Assembly: GCF_000003605.2 (NCBI RefSeq)
Contig: NW_003128382.1
Location: 11,623-50,086 of the forward strand
DNA: 38,464 nt
Source of the DNA: Saccoglossus kowalevskii
Lineage: Eukaryota; Hemichordata; Enteropneusta; Harrimaniidae
Direction of reading: 5' to 3'
The notes under the pieces are model-generated. The model did no database searches, was not told the DNA's origin, and saw nothing but the letters and a program-made list of their open reading frames with translations. Positions within the stretch are counted from its first letter, which is position 1. Every line of letters begins with the position of its first letter. Below, piece after piece: positions 24,101-36,100 of the stretch. The translations under genes and the position numbers were made by a program.

Positions 24101-27100
24101 CGACAAAACACTGACAGTTCAGAGCCTCTTCGTGACGATTGTTTCTAAATTGCCTGTAACCGAGCATCGTATATTATCGTGGCATTGGGACGCTTTGTAT
24201 CACTCGTACATCTCTCTGATCCGCGGTATCGCCTACTTCATCTCGCAATGCGGCGTTACTAATCGATTGGTGGCTCATATGGAAGGCTCTGATCGGATAT
24301 GAGTCTTCACGTTAATCAAATATTATACAATCCCGTCGTGAATTTTCCAAGGCAATTAATGAAGGCTGGAATGTGTAGAAGGATGCGATTGTCATAGTAA
24401 TCGTGGAGTCAAGGCTGTGTAGTGCTTTACTGTTATTGTTGATAGTTGGGGGAACTTGGAGTCTGAGAAGAACTAAATGCGGGATGGGGAAGTTATTTTT
24501 AGTCTGAGTAGGTTGGATAGGGTGTTACGGTAAAAGATGCTATAGTTTTCGAAGTCTGGGATAGAATTTTGAGAGGTAGTGATGAGAGAGAAAAAAGTTT
24601 TGTGTGATGACTTTTAAATACCTTTGTGTTGTTTCTTTTTATGACAGAGCAAACGTTCGGGGAGGTGAACCAGCTCGGCGGCGTGTTCGTCAACGGCCGA
24701 CCGTTACCAAACGGAATACGGTTGCGAATTGTGGAACTGGCCCAACTGGGAATTCGACCTTGCGACATCAGTCGACAACTGAGGGTGTCCCACGGGTGCG
24801 TCAGCAAGATCCTAGCTCGCTACAACGAGACCGGTTCGATACTCCCTGGGGCCATCGGGGGAAGTAAACCCAGGGTGACCACGCCGACTGTCGTTAAACA
24901 CATAAAGGAGTACAAACGGATGGACCCGGGTATATTTGCCTGGGAGATCCGCGACCGGCTCATAGCCGACAATGTCTGTGACAAATACAACGTCCCTTCT
25001 GTCAGCTCAATCAGTCGCATACTGAGGAACAAAGTCGGCAACAACACCATACAGCATCTGCAGCACAGTGGTTATGACCCGGTGAAAGACCACCACCGAC
25101 CGATGTACAACCCGCTGTACCCGTATCCCTGTGGACCAGGGCCTGCCAATACAAAATCTATAACCACTAACCAAGCCGCACTCAGGTGGCCGTCCTCACA
25201 TTCAGTTCACGACATCCTAGGATTTCGACACGCCGGGATGATGGGACAGGGGCCAGACCACCAAGGTATGTACATAAAATATTATAGAAAATATAAGTAA
25301 TTTTGAAACTACTGGCCCCAGTAAAAGAGGGACAGGTGCAAAGAAACAACCCTATACGATACAAACTCAACGCTCGAAGACATTCCGATTTGAATTCAAC
25401 GACCCGCCCGCAAATACTCATAAATTACGATGTTGAATGAATATGCGCAATGTGATCATATTTCAATAACTAATACATTACCTACTTGGTACACAAACAC
25501 GTGATTCAGTGACCCATCACAAAAACATTAATTTTCATATTACATTCAATACCTTCTACATAGTCTCTGAAATTCTCTCCTAAACTGCCAACATATCGCG
25601 TCATTGGTTTATTAACCAAATATCAGTGTCGCAATACGTGCAAATCTCTACTTGTGTATGCATTGTTATTGTCCACTTCTAGATAATTCAGGGTGTAAAA
25701 ACCTTGTAGTGGAGCTGTTGCCGCTCGAGCATTCATATATAATACTGTCACAAAATACAAGAGCATTTTGCAGTATTGTTACTAGGCCAGCGTACTACTG
25801 AAAATAGCGTGTACATTTCCGTTCTTAAAATTAAATGCAGATCAGAATGCGATTGAAAATGACAATCCCAGAGATACATATAACCAATTATTTCATGTAT
25901 TACAGCAGTGTTTCCCTGTTGTTTCGTCGCAATGCCGTTTGAGACTGAGACGGGGGAGGCGTACCTTAGGCATGATGTTTGTACCAAAGGGTGCATGGGT
26001 GGGCCGGGGTATCACTTTCTTAACAAAATATTGCAAAGTTGACTTGCAATTTGCTCAAGTCATCGAAGCATTTAAATCATCAATATTACTACCGGGAAAA
26101 TGTTTTGAAAAGTTCATGTAAACTACGCAGGCGCAACAAACTTTCCGCGCTGCGAAAGGGAAAATTGCACCACGCACAAGTTTAAGGTACCATTTTTTTT
26201 TGTTTCTTACTTTCTTTTATCACGGGGTGGTATGTTCTACGGCGTGGGCAGACTGACAAATATAGTTCCCCATTCTTTAACACTTTAAAATAGAAAAGAC
26301 ATGAAGAGGCTCGCTCCTTTGGGGCATGCCATTCATTTTTTGACTGACTTCCACGGCGAAAAAAAGAATCATTTTTTCTACAGCTCTCTGAGGTAAACAA
26401 GTAGCGTAACCTTTCATTGGGAGAAAAACCAACTTGTTTTTTGCAACCAGTTAAGAATTTGAGCCAAGTAAACACATAAAGCTGAAGTTGGACAGTTATA
26501 TCGTGAATAGTCGACATTATCTCGCGAGTTCTATGGTGTTTGTCATCACTTCCAACTCTTTGTATGTGAAGTATCAGATAGATCGCCATACACGCCCACT
26601 CGATCCCCAAATTCTTTTCCCTTCTTTGTCGCCTAGTATTTTCATTTCTTGCACCGTGACTGCCCGTATGGCAGCCCACCAACGTTCTAGAGCCAATCGA
26701 GATTCGTCCGCCTTTCACTTACGCGGACGAGGATCTAAGACTTGTGGCATCGCCTTTTTGCGTGTGTAATTTGTGCACGACCTCGATCACATCATTTCTA
26801 TTCGCTGCGTCCCCCCTCCTCCTCAAATATTTGCTCCTAAACCCGTGCCTAATTGCTAGTGTTGAAACATCGATTAACCTTTTCCTAAGACCGGTGTCCA
26901 TGTTTTTCGGCAGATCAAACGTTTTCTTAAAAACCCGTATTTTTGTCTTTTGTTTCCTGAAGATGGCTTTGCTTCTCCCGGTAATGCTTTTATTTTTTAA
27001 TCGACTCAATTTCGCAGTGTTGATTCAACTTCTCTATCCCCCCTGACGTCCTCAAAGAAAATGAGACCGACATTAGGTAACCATTTATTTGTGCGTCCTT

Positions 27101-30100
27101 CGTACGAGTTTGATTGCTTAGTTCGGGGTGAATTCAAAAGTCCGACGATGCCACCACGCCGGCCATACAGAGCCTGACAAGCAAACTGCTACTGTTTTTT
27201 TGTCTCTCATTCTTGCTAAATGTTGTTGGGATCCCGCTGTGAATTTAGAGTGTATTTGTCGACCAACCGTTATATTGCCTTTTCAACTTTGTAAATACGG
27301 GTGTATAGTCAGAATCAAGATGCTGTGTATAAGAGTTGATGATCCACATCTACTTGGAGTTGATTGTGTATTCCAAGGACTGACAGAATAGTTACTCTCT
27401 TTCTTTCTTCGACATAATCTCCTTAACTTAAGAAGAAAAATTAAGATGAAACGCATCAAGGTAGTGACCTAGACAGTGTAACCATGAATATTTCGCGAAC
27501 TCTAGTGTATTTCAATCTTTCTAATATATGTGAGTTTAACTTTGAGGTTGTTGACAGGGTGCCAGTTGACACCACTCGCAGTAGTGCTGTTCTTTAAATT
27601 TCCGATTACTGAGATGTCAGTCGCGCCGAACGCTGGATTATGGGCTTCTTTTTAAACTGGCTTATTCCTCGCATCGAAAGAACCTCTATGATGAAATATT
27701 GTGTATTCAAAATAACTGGAACAAAAAGATATTCTTTATAAGTACCACACTTTGATGTGTGATATGCCACTAGTTCTCCACCTTCGGAATCCAAATTATC
27801 TAAAATGTGAGAAGTAGATGAAAAACTAATTAAAAATTACTCAAAATCACGGAGGATCATGTAAACTATGATAAATTGACTTTTCGTAAATGGCCACAAA
27901 TGTCGCGGAAGAATGATACTGCCAACTTTCTTTCAGATATTATTGAAAACTAACTATGCCAATTAGTAGTATTCTCCCTTGAGCAGGACAGACATAATCG
28001 ACAATAAGTCGAAAGGTGAAAATATCTGTAACATAATTGTTATTAGATTGAACGTAAGTAAGTGCAGCTACAATATTATAGGACATCCATGGCAACCAGT
28101 AACAAAATACTGATAATACTTTAGTAGTATGTCGTATAAAAGTTGTGGCCCTGTGTTCAGAGAAGCGTTGCGTTGCGTTACGCGCGCATCGAACGCGGAT
28201 TAGTGAATTGTTTTTTAATTAAAATTATCACTATGCATAATTTCAAAATTATCACCAACAATTATTACTCCATCCTCCTATCAGCTAGCGTTGCCTAGTT
28301 AGTTCATTCGGTTGCTGGAATGTAGTGTGTTTTTCATATAATCGCTAGGACGAACATCGTATTCGATATTCTTCAAAACTTTGAACCCCGCTGTTTAATA
28401 CCTCAAATCCTATAGGGAATAGTTTGAGAGTAAAGAGTGGAAGCACTATTAAAAGTTAAGGAAAGATAGGAAAAGACTGGGAGCGAAACTTCGATTGCAT
28501 AATAAAAACAGTGCGTAGTTCAGGGACAGTCTGAGACGGTTGAGCCATCTCATTTAGTGTCAGAAACCACTGTAAGCGAAGCGTTCCGTCACAGACATGG
28601 GAAGCTCATCGACGTGTATGAAATAAAAACGTTCTAGTCACTTTTCCGTGGTGAAGTGCGCGTGTAGCGGAGCATTAGGAAAAAAGTTTCGTTTTTCCCA
28701 GCATCCTGCGAATGTAAGAAAGGGTCACAGGAAAGTTAAAAAGAAAAGCAAAAAAAACGCTAAGGGTGATTGTTATAATTTCGAAAGTTTGCATGGTACA
28801 TTGGAAGGTAATACAAGTTTCCTGTGGCAGTGCATATCTCTCGTCGCTCAGATCCACACCACTGACACTACACCCAACAGCAAATTTAATGAATTCCGTG
28901 TTTGCTCTTATTCATTCCTATTTCCTGCTATTTTCGCGCTCAGGCGATAATTGCACACAAAAGAGGCGCTTTGCAATTGGTTGAAACGTTTTCTGAGCGA
29001 GTTGAAATAATTTAAAACTGAAAAAAAAAACGTATGTTACCATTTTTTGGTTTCTCACGGTCTCGGTTTTCAACTGTCAACGCAAATGTGATTTTGGGAG
29101 GGGGACCGCTGAAAGGAACCAATCAAAAATTCCAGGGAAATGACGACAACAATGGCACGGGCATACCGAAATGCCACTCGGAGAATGCCAGTCCTGTAAA
29201 TAGGCTCACTGAATATATGAAATAATAAAGTCAGGTGGCATGTTCTTTGTCCGCAACTTATAGCAGGCGGATCGATTTCAACTGATTCATTTCAAGTGAA
29301 ATCCGACACGCACCTCTACATGGGCGACAAATCAAATTTGTTTTTTTAATATCATCGTCAAAGATCCTCATTTTCTTGTCCGTGGCGTCGAGTTGCAATA
29401 GGAAACTATTTTGCATTTTGTTTTTAGATTTAAGCACAACTTAAATGTAAACAAAGCTTCTTGATTCTCTTTAAGTGGCTTAAACATCGCATTTTATGTT
29501 CGGCAGATTATTAGCAATGGTGCAACAGGTGTCCCCTTGTATTTGGTGAAATGGCATCCGAAAGTATTCAAAAATCTGTTTTTTCTTTCAATGGATCGGC
29601 TCTGTGTCTGCAGTAATTGTGGTGGCAGGGGGAAAGAGACAACAAAGCAAAGTTTCTACATCTCCCATTTTGTACTAAGACGTTACGATCAGATAAGAAA
29701 AAAATCCCTCGACTAACTCTAATTTGTTTGGTTAAAAGAAATTGCTTAGTTGACAAATGTGACTGGAGATTTCCTTTTAATGTCTATTTCCCATGACGTT
29801 TAGTCAATATTTCAACAAAAGCTTTGGAACAATTCACACTTTGAAAACCACGCAATGGTACTCTCGACTCGAACAAGATCATACATTTCTTAAAAATTAG
29901 TTGAATTTTTGTCTTCAAAACTTGACATAATGTATTATTCCAGAAGTTCAAATCACATGGAAAACAACATTTTCCAAACGTATTTACTTTTTGGCCGGAA
30001 ATGCAAGAAAGGGCCGCCTTTTGTCTCTCGACTTTACTCGGCGCGCGGTTTTCTCTATATATATCCCGCGCAACGACAGGAGCTGAAATGGAATCGTACA

Positions 30101-33100
30101 TGTTTGATCTTAATGTCTGAGGTTTTCTAAGTGTCATATCCATTTGATTGATTTAGAACGGATTTCTACGCAGCTACCGTCTTTACTGCAAAGCAAATGT
30201 ATAAATATTAATGAGCTCTGTATATGAACACACCGAGTCAGTGGCATGCAAGTAAGACACTTTCGTCAGCAACAATGCACTGTTTCACACGCCGTGCTTT
30301 CTCGAAGCCCATGTTTGATGCATCAATGTTAAATACCGGCAATTGCATTCATTCATTCATTCTTCGGAAACTCTTCGTCCGAATCCCGGGGACATTCTAT
30401 AGACTGAACGTGACGTGAACGTGCCGACATTCGGGCGTGAATTGTTTTAACTCTTTAGTCGTGTAAATGTGTAGCAATTTTTCACTTTTTAATATAAAAT
30501 AGATTCAATCGGACATGTTTTGTTTTGCAACATTTATTTTCTGAATTGAAAATGTGCATTTATTTCGTGTGTTTTTTTTGTAGAAATCTCTAATATTTCC
30601 GAATCTTAAATGTTTCGCCGGAGCGTTCAATCCCCATAATGCAACGCGTCAATGTGAGCGTTCCGCTCGGAGTGCAAATCGTCGCAGCTTAATTTATTCT
30701 GTTTCAATAAAGTGATATAAAATGAGGTCTGTGAGTCGAGATAGACACTTCTGCTAAAGAAAATATGGTGGTATACACTTTGCCTGCCCGTACCTAACTT
30801 TTTGCTTGAATGATGGGTGGATGGTTAGTCGGAAGGTTTGGATGACGCGGCTGCTTGGAAATCCAGGTAGTATACCGTCGCCAAAAAGACGTGCAATTAA
30901 ACGTTATGCACACTTCAAACTTCAAACACGTTATATGTATATTCCATACTAGAGCAGTCACGAGTGTGTTATTATGAGCACTTTGATCTTTATATACGAG
31001 CTGTGCTAAGCTGTGTTTTAAATTGAAATTAACGAGTAGCTTTTTTTTTCTTTTCTTTTTTTATAAAATGTCAACTATGCGTGAGCCTCCGTGAAATTCA
31101 CTTTACCACTTTTAACGCAACTTGGAATAAGAATCGACTGTACTGTTTGCACACAAGTTATAGACTCAAAAATCGATAAATTTCCTGGACAATAGTTCTT
31201 CGAGTCCCGTGTGTAAATGGAAACAATGAGAACATCTGAATTAAACTGAATTGCTATCACAGTGCGTACAATGACAACAATTGGGCCTGTGTGTAATTTT
31301 TTTTTTATCGCGGACGGAGTTGAGTAGGTAGTGGGGGGAAAACGTGCGTGATAGAGTGTTGATCCGTGTACAAGGCTCATGTAAGTTTTGGGACTATATG
31401 TTTTGTCGCTAGAGTATCGTTTAATTAAGAAACGATTGGCTATGTAAAGCAAACATTCGTCTTGTCAGGCAGCTCTGCGGCGGCTCACGGAGCTCTGTGG
31501 TTGGCTGGTGCTTTAGTACCGTACTTGAAAGTAATGTGATTTACTCGACTTCGTAAAACAACAATCAATGCGGGGAGCTATCCCCCCGAGGACGGTCAGT
31601 GTATACGTTCGACAGCCAGATTACTTGAATTCCAATTAGTAATATCATATGTAATTATCAAAGCAGAACAAATTGGGTGTGAAAACAATACCGAAAAGTG
31701 TCAGTAAAAATGTATGGAATTGTTTGCAGGCTCGCGGCGCATCTTGCTGCTGTGGAAAACTGTTTCCAATCATAGGCAATTTCCCGTTTCAATATCGTTT
31801 TTCCACGTGGCCGGCGTAAGCAGTCACTCGTTGAGGCTTGTGGGCTTCCAGTCGGGTTTCCAAGGTTTAGCACGCCTGCAGTGGATGTGTACTATCGGAG
31901 TATTGGATAATTTGTTACGGTTATAATTTCCCAAGAATTTGTACTACTTTTTGAACTCAAGACAAAATTAGTCTACGGGGTTTCATCAACTGATTATTAT
32001 AATCTTACAGCAATATTTTCAGTCACATTTTCCACTTTTCACCAAATGAGCCTGAATCATAATTATTCCTATTTTTTCTCAAAAGTATCAGTGAGATATT
32101 TGTTCCAAAATTAACAAATAAATTGTAGAAAAAAAATACATAAAAGTTTGCAAAATGTTGTACCAAAATATTATACAACATTTTGGCGGGAATTTGGTTT
32201 GTTGGTTGTTGACAGCGAGGGCGGCGTTTCATCTTGATGTCACCACCCCATACACACAATTAGCATGTCCCGTGGAACAAATTCGACCGGCTGGAATTAC
32301 ATTACAGCGCTCCAGATTATAGAACGTTTCAAAGGTTAGACAAACTCGCGAAATTCCGACGGAAACGTCTTGTCATAAACATATATAGTCGCGGCATTTC
32401 GGTGATCCCATCCTCGTCCCAGTGCATGTGTAATCATTAGACATGGAATCTAATGGACAATCAATCAGACCCGCGTTAATGGCAAATTGATTCCGCCGCC
32501 CAGATTGCCATAATGCCACGTATTTGCGATTGGCTTGTTTTATTGGTTATTTTCACTGGGTTTTAAAACGCTGAGTCCGTGGGGGTGATACGCAAGACTC
32601 CGTGAAGAGTTGTTGTTTCGAGTTGTTTCACTCGAAGCATATGCATGCCAGGTGGCGATGTGAGAATTACGTCTCGGCCACACTGCAAGCGTTCAGAACT
32701 TTTAACCCGCAAGCAATTTGCTAAAACAGATTTCTCTCTCCATTAACATGAGTTGATTTTACATTCTGTAGTATGTTTTGACTCGTATTTAATCGATAAT
32801 CACGATCATCCAGGAAGCAAACGCTCATTTGTACTTATACATATTATTATTTCGTGTTTTCGCTTTTCTGTATTAAGCATGGTTTGTCGAAAAGTTTGTC
32901 TAAGTGATAAAATGCTATAATTGTATAATAATAACAAAAATAATGATTGATATTTATATTTGAGAATTCCCGATTCAATTGAAGACATTCATCCCGTCTC
33001 GTTTTCTTTTTATTGAGTGCATCAGTCAAGTTACTAACGCAATTTCACGATTGACGACAGTAGTTTTATCTACTAAGAACTTTCTAGTTATCGCTTAAAT

Positions 33101-36100
33101 GTTTCATCATTGCTTAGGACTCGACAGAGCACGAAGATTGATATCGTTTTCTCTTTAGTGAAATCTGCCGCCCGCATTTCTGCCGTTTAGTGACATCGGT
33201 AATTCTCGTAACAACTAGTAAATTGAACGACCTCGGTGTAATAAAATGTACATTTCGCAAACAAACATGTAAGTCAGATATGAAAATGCGTCATGTGTGT
33301 CTGATTTCTAACTTTAATTTCTAATTATATTGGGTATTTTACTGATTTGTTTCATTACTAAATTGTAATAACTTTTTTTATCATCACCATAATAATACTG
33401 AATGTGTAATATATTAGATATTAAGCAATAAAGTCCATTTTATGTTAATTGCTTTTAATTAAATTCTGCATAATATTTTTCTTTTATTCTTCGTGGTTTC
33501 AATATAAATATCTACAATCTCCGCCGCCGTGCTACCAACTCTTTTCAACGGTTCCGCACCATTGATTTCAGTAACCGCCGTACTTACAGACGCCGATTCG
33601 TTTAAGAGAAACAATATTTGAAGATGAATGAGAGTTTAATAATGCCACGATGGTAATTATACTGCGCGCTTAATTGACTCTATCAAATGGGGGGAGAAAA
33701 ATGCCGATAGCGAAAATCCGGCGATTAAGAACAATCGCACTTCGAGTCTGAACGGTTATTAAAACTTGTGTGTTTTGGCTATAATATTTGAAAACACGCT
33801 TTAGAAAGAAAGAAAAATATGAATATCCACTGAGATTTCCTTCGACAAAGCTCAAATTAACCGTTCATTTACGTTCAATATTTGCCTAGTGTGAAGTCTG
33901 AGATTTCGGAAGGGGTAAAAATTATTGCAAAGTCACGAATGAAAGTGGACAGAAGACTGACATTGCCGTAAAAATTGAAATCAGTCAAAAAACGAGACTT
34001 TTGAACGTGTCCTTATCTGCAATAAGATTCCCCCAATTCACTTCACATAGCTGAATGACGTGGAGTCAGTGGCGTTCGGTGCGCATGGCCCACTGGCAGA
34101 GTTTCGAGGCTGTTATGATTCCCCGCACATGCCGCGAGAGATGAGTACATGACCGAATAGTAGGGCAACCGGGGTCACGCACTGGAGTTATGTGTTGAGT
34201 AATGGCTGGGTATGGGAATAGAAATTATCCAGCATTTACCAGTACTTTTAAGACACAATAAAATAAATAAGTCCCCAGTGATTAATTATATTCCAAACAA
34301 ATTTATGTTTATTTGTTTTGCCCCGGTGAAGAGCGTTTGACGAATGACTAGCATCGAATCATCCTCAGAAATAGTCGTATCTTTATTTTGATTGCGACGG
34401 ATTTTTTCGATGTCTGCAGATCAAATCGGCACCCTCAATCGAAATCCACGACAGTAAATCAGCGGACTGCCTCATTAGGGAATCCCCGCCTCCACACAAG
34501 GCCGAGTGATTGCCAGTGAACTTGATCCTGATAGATCATGTCTTGATATTTAGAAGTAACTGTGACTTGAATTTTAATGCTGAAATATTATCTGTTTTTT
34601 TGTATTCACCAAAAATCTGCACGTCCAGCTAAAGGTTCATAATCAGAATTTGGTTAAAAGAAGTTAAAATGTCCGGCTTATTTTCGCACATATGTATCTG
34701 CAGCGAAAACCCACTTTACTCGTTAACAGTGTGTAAACCATCGTTATTTATTGACTGTCAGTTAGTTTCCATGTAAGCAACACGTTCCAGATTTCAGTAA
34801 TGCCACTTTTAACGACGTTGCATCCACCTCTTTCTAACACCATCGGAGAATGGTTGCCATTTTTAATAGGCCGATGGGGCCTGCGCCTTCAAGATTCAGC
34901 ACATTTAGCAACACCACGGGGATTGGTTTACAGGCTAATATCTATTTGGCCGAGGAAACGTGATTTTGCTGAAGGGAAGACACGACGAGGGAAATGTGTT
35001 TTATTTTCTTTAGCTGCACCACAAACAATCATACCCAGTGATATACTCGCAGTGGCCGCATCTGTTTTGGACGTGTAATAAAGACGACCGTAGTCTCCCC
35101 CAGCTTCGAATGAACGACTTTTTTTTTTTTCAAAAACGTACTCGCTTTCATCGCTTTGGGCCAGATTTTGCTTCAGTCATATTCAGTTGCACCGAGTAGT
35201 TGGATAAATAAATACAAAACCACGATCGATGCCGTATTTTGAGTTACACCAAGATACATGTGTGGTTGGTAAATGTTTTCCATGCTTCGATGCGGTTGGT
35301 TGGCCGCTAACGACACTGTTAGATGGCGTTTAGCATCAAATCGACACTGACTCGATTTCTCAAACATTGTTTACAATAAATAAAAACTCTAAAAAGGCCA
35401 TAAACCAGGTCGGTAAACGTCGATGATTATTAGCTGCATGGTGTGTTAGGAATTTTTAGAAGTCGAGCGGTCGTTCCAATTCGTTTATTCTGCATCGTGT
35501 CGCAGTATAGTGGAAGCGTTCTAGATACCCTAATGCGAAATAGACAACCGACGGTGATTTGTTTCCCTCGGGGGCACGGTGCGTCCGTAGAACAATGCGT
35601 TTTGAAGACCGTGTAATTGACGGAGACTCGGCGTTTTAAGGAGAATATCGCAGCTTCTCGGCTTAGACATTGAACTGGTTTGCCACTTCTTGTCTATTTT
35701 AATTATTGCAAATTTGAGTCATACTCGTGATGTTTAATTTCATTCATACCTATACTTACATGTATATACCTTTCCCTAAATTGCTATTAAAATCGGTATT
35801 GCGAAACTCGTAATCCGTTTTTTTTATACTCAACTAAGAAACACCTCGATATTTACAAATAAATTTTCATATTTTAGTACATAGTCTATACAATAAATAG
35901 TCGTATCAATATTGATGTTATTGATAATCGAATGTATCTCGATGGTAATTGGAATCTTATCACTGTTGTTAATATAAAATTTGCATCCATCGTCACGGTG
36001 TGGTAAAAGGAATTTCAACAACTTTCGCAAAGTCCACGGTAATATTCAACAAAAACAAATTGCGCAACGTTTAGTTCATTGAAATTATATAAAGAAAAAG

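Noticed and set aside
24604-24867. Plus-strand 87-codon frame overlapping exon 2 in another frame
   Set aside because: Off-frame shadow of the paired box.
24820-25050. Minus-strand 76-codon frame within the paired-box exon
   Set aside because: Shadow of the high-GC coding exon on the opposite strand; no independent support.
25266-25300. Read-through of exon 2 to a stop at 25300 as the gene end
   Set aside because: A GTATGT donor at 25266 and matching downstream exons with Pax1/9-like C-terminal motifs show that splicing continues.
31075-31452. 125-codon minus-strand frame in intron 2
   Set aside because: No recognisable motif or codon bias; plausible by chance.
34800-35078. 92-codon plus-strand frame in intron 2 as a possible extra Pax1/9 exon
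   Set aside because: No good flanking splice sites in a fitting phase were seen, and exons 2 and 3 already join correctly.
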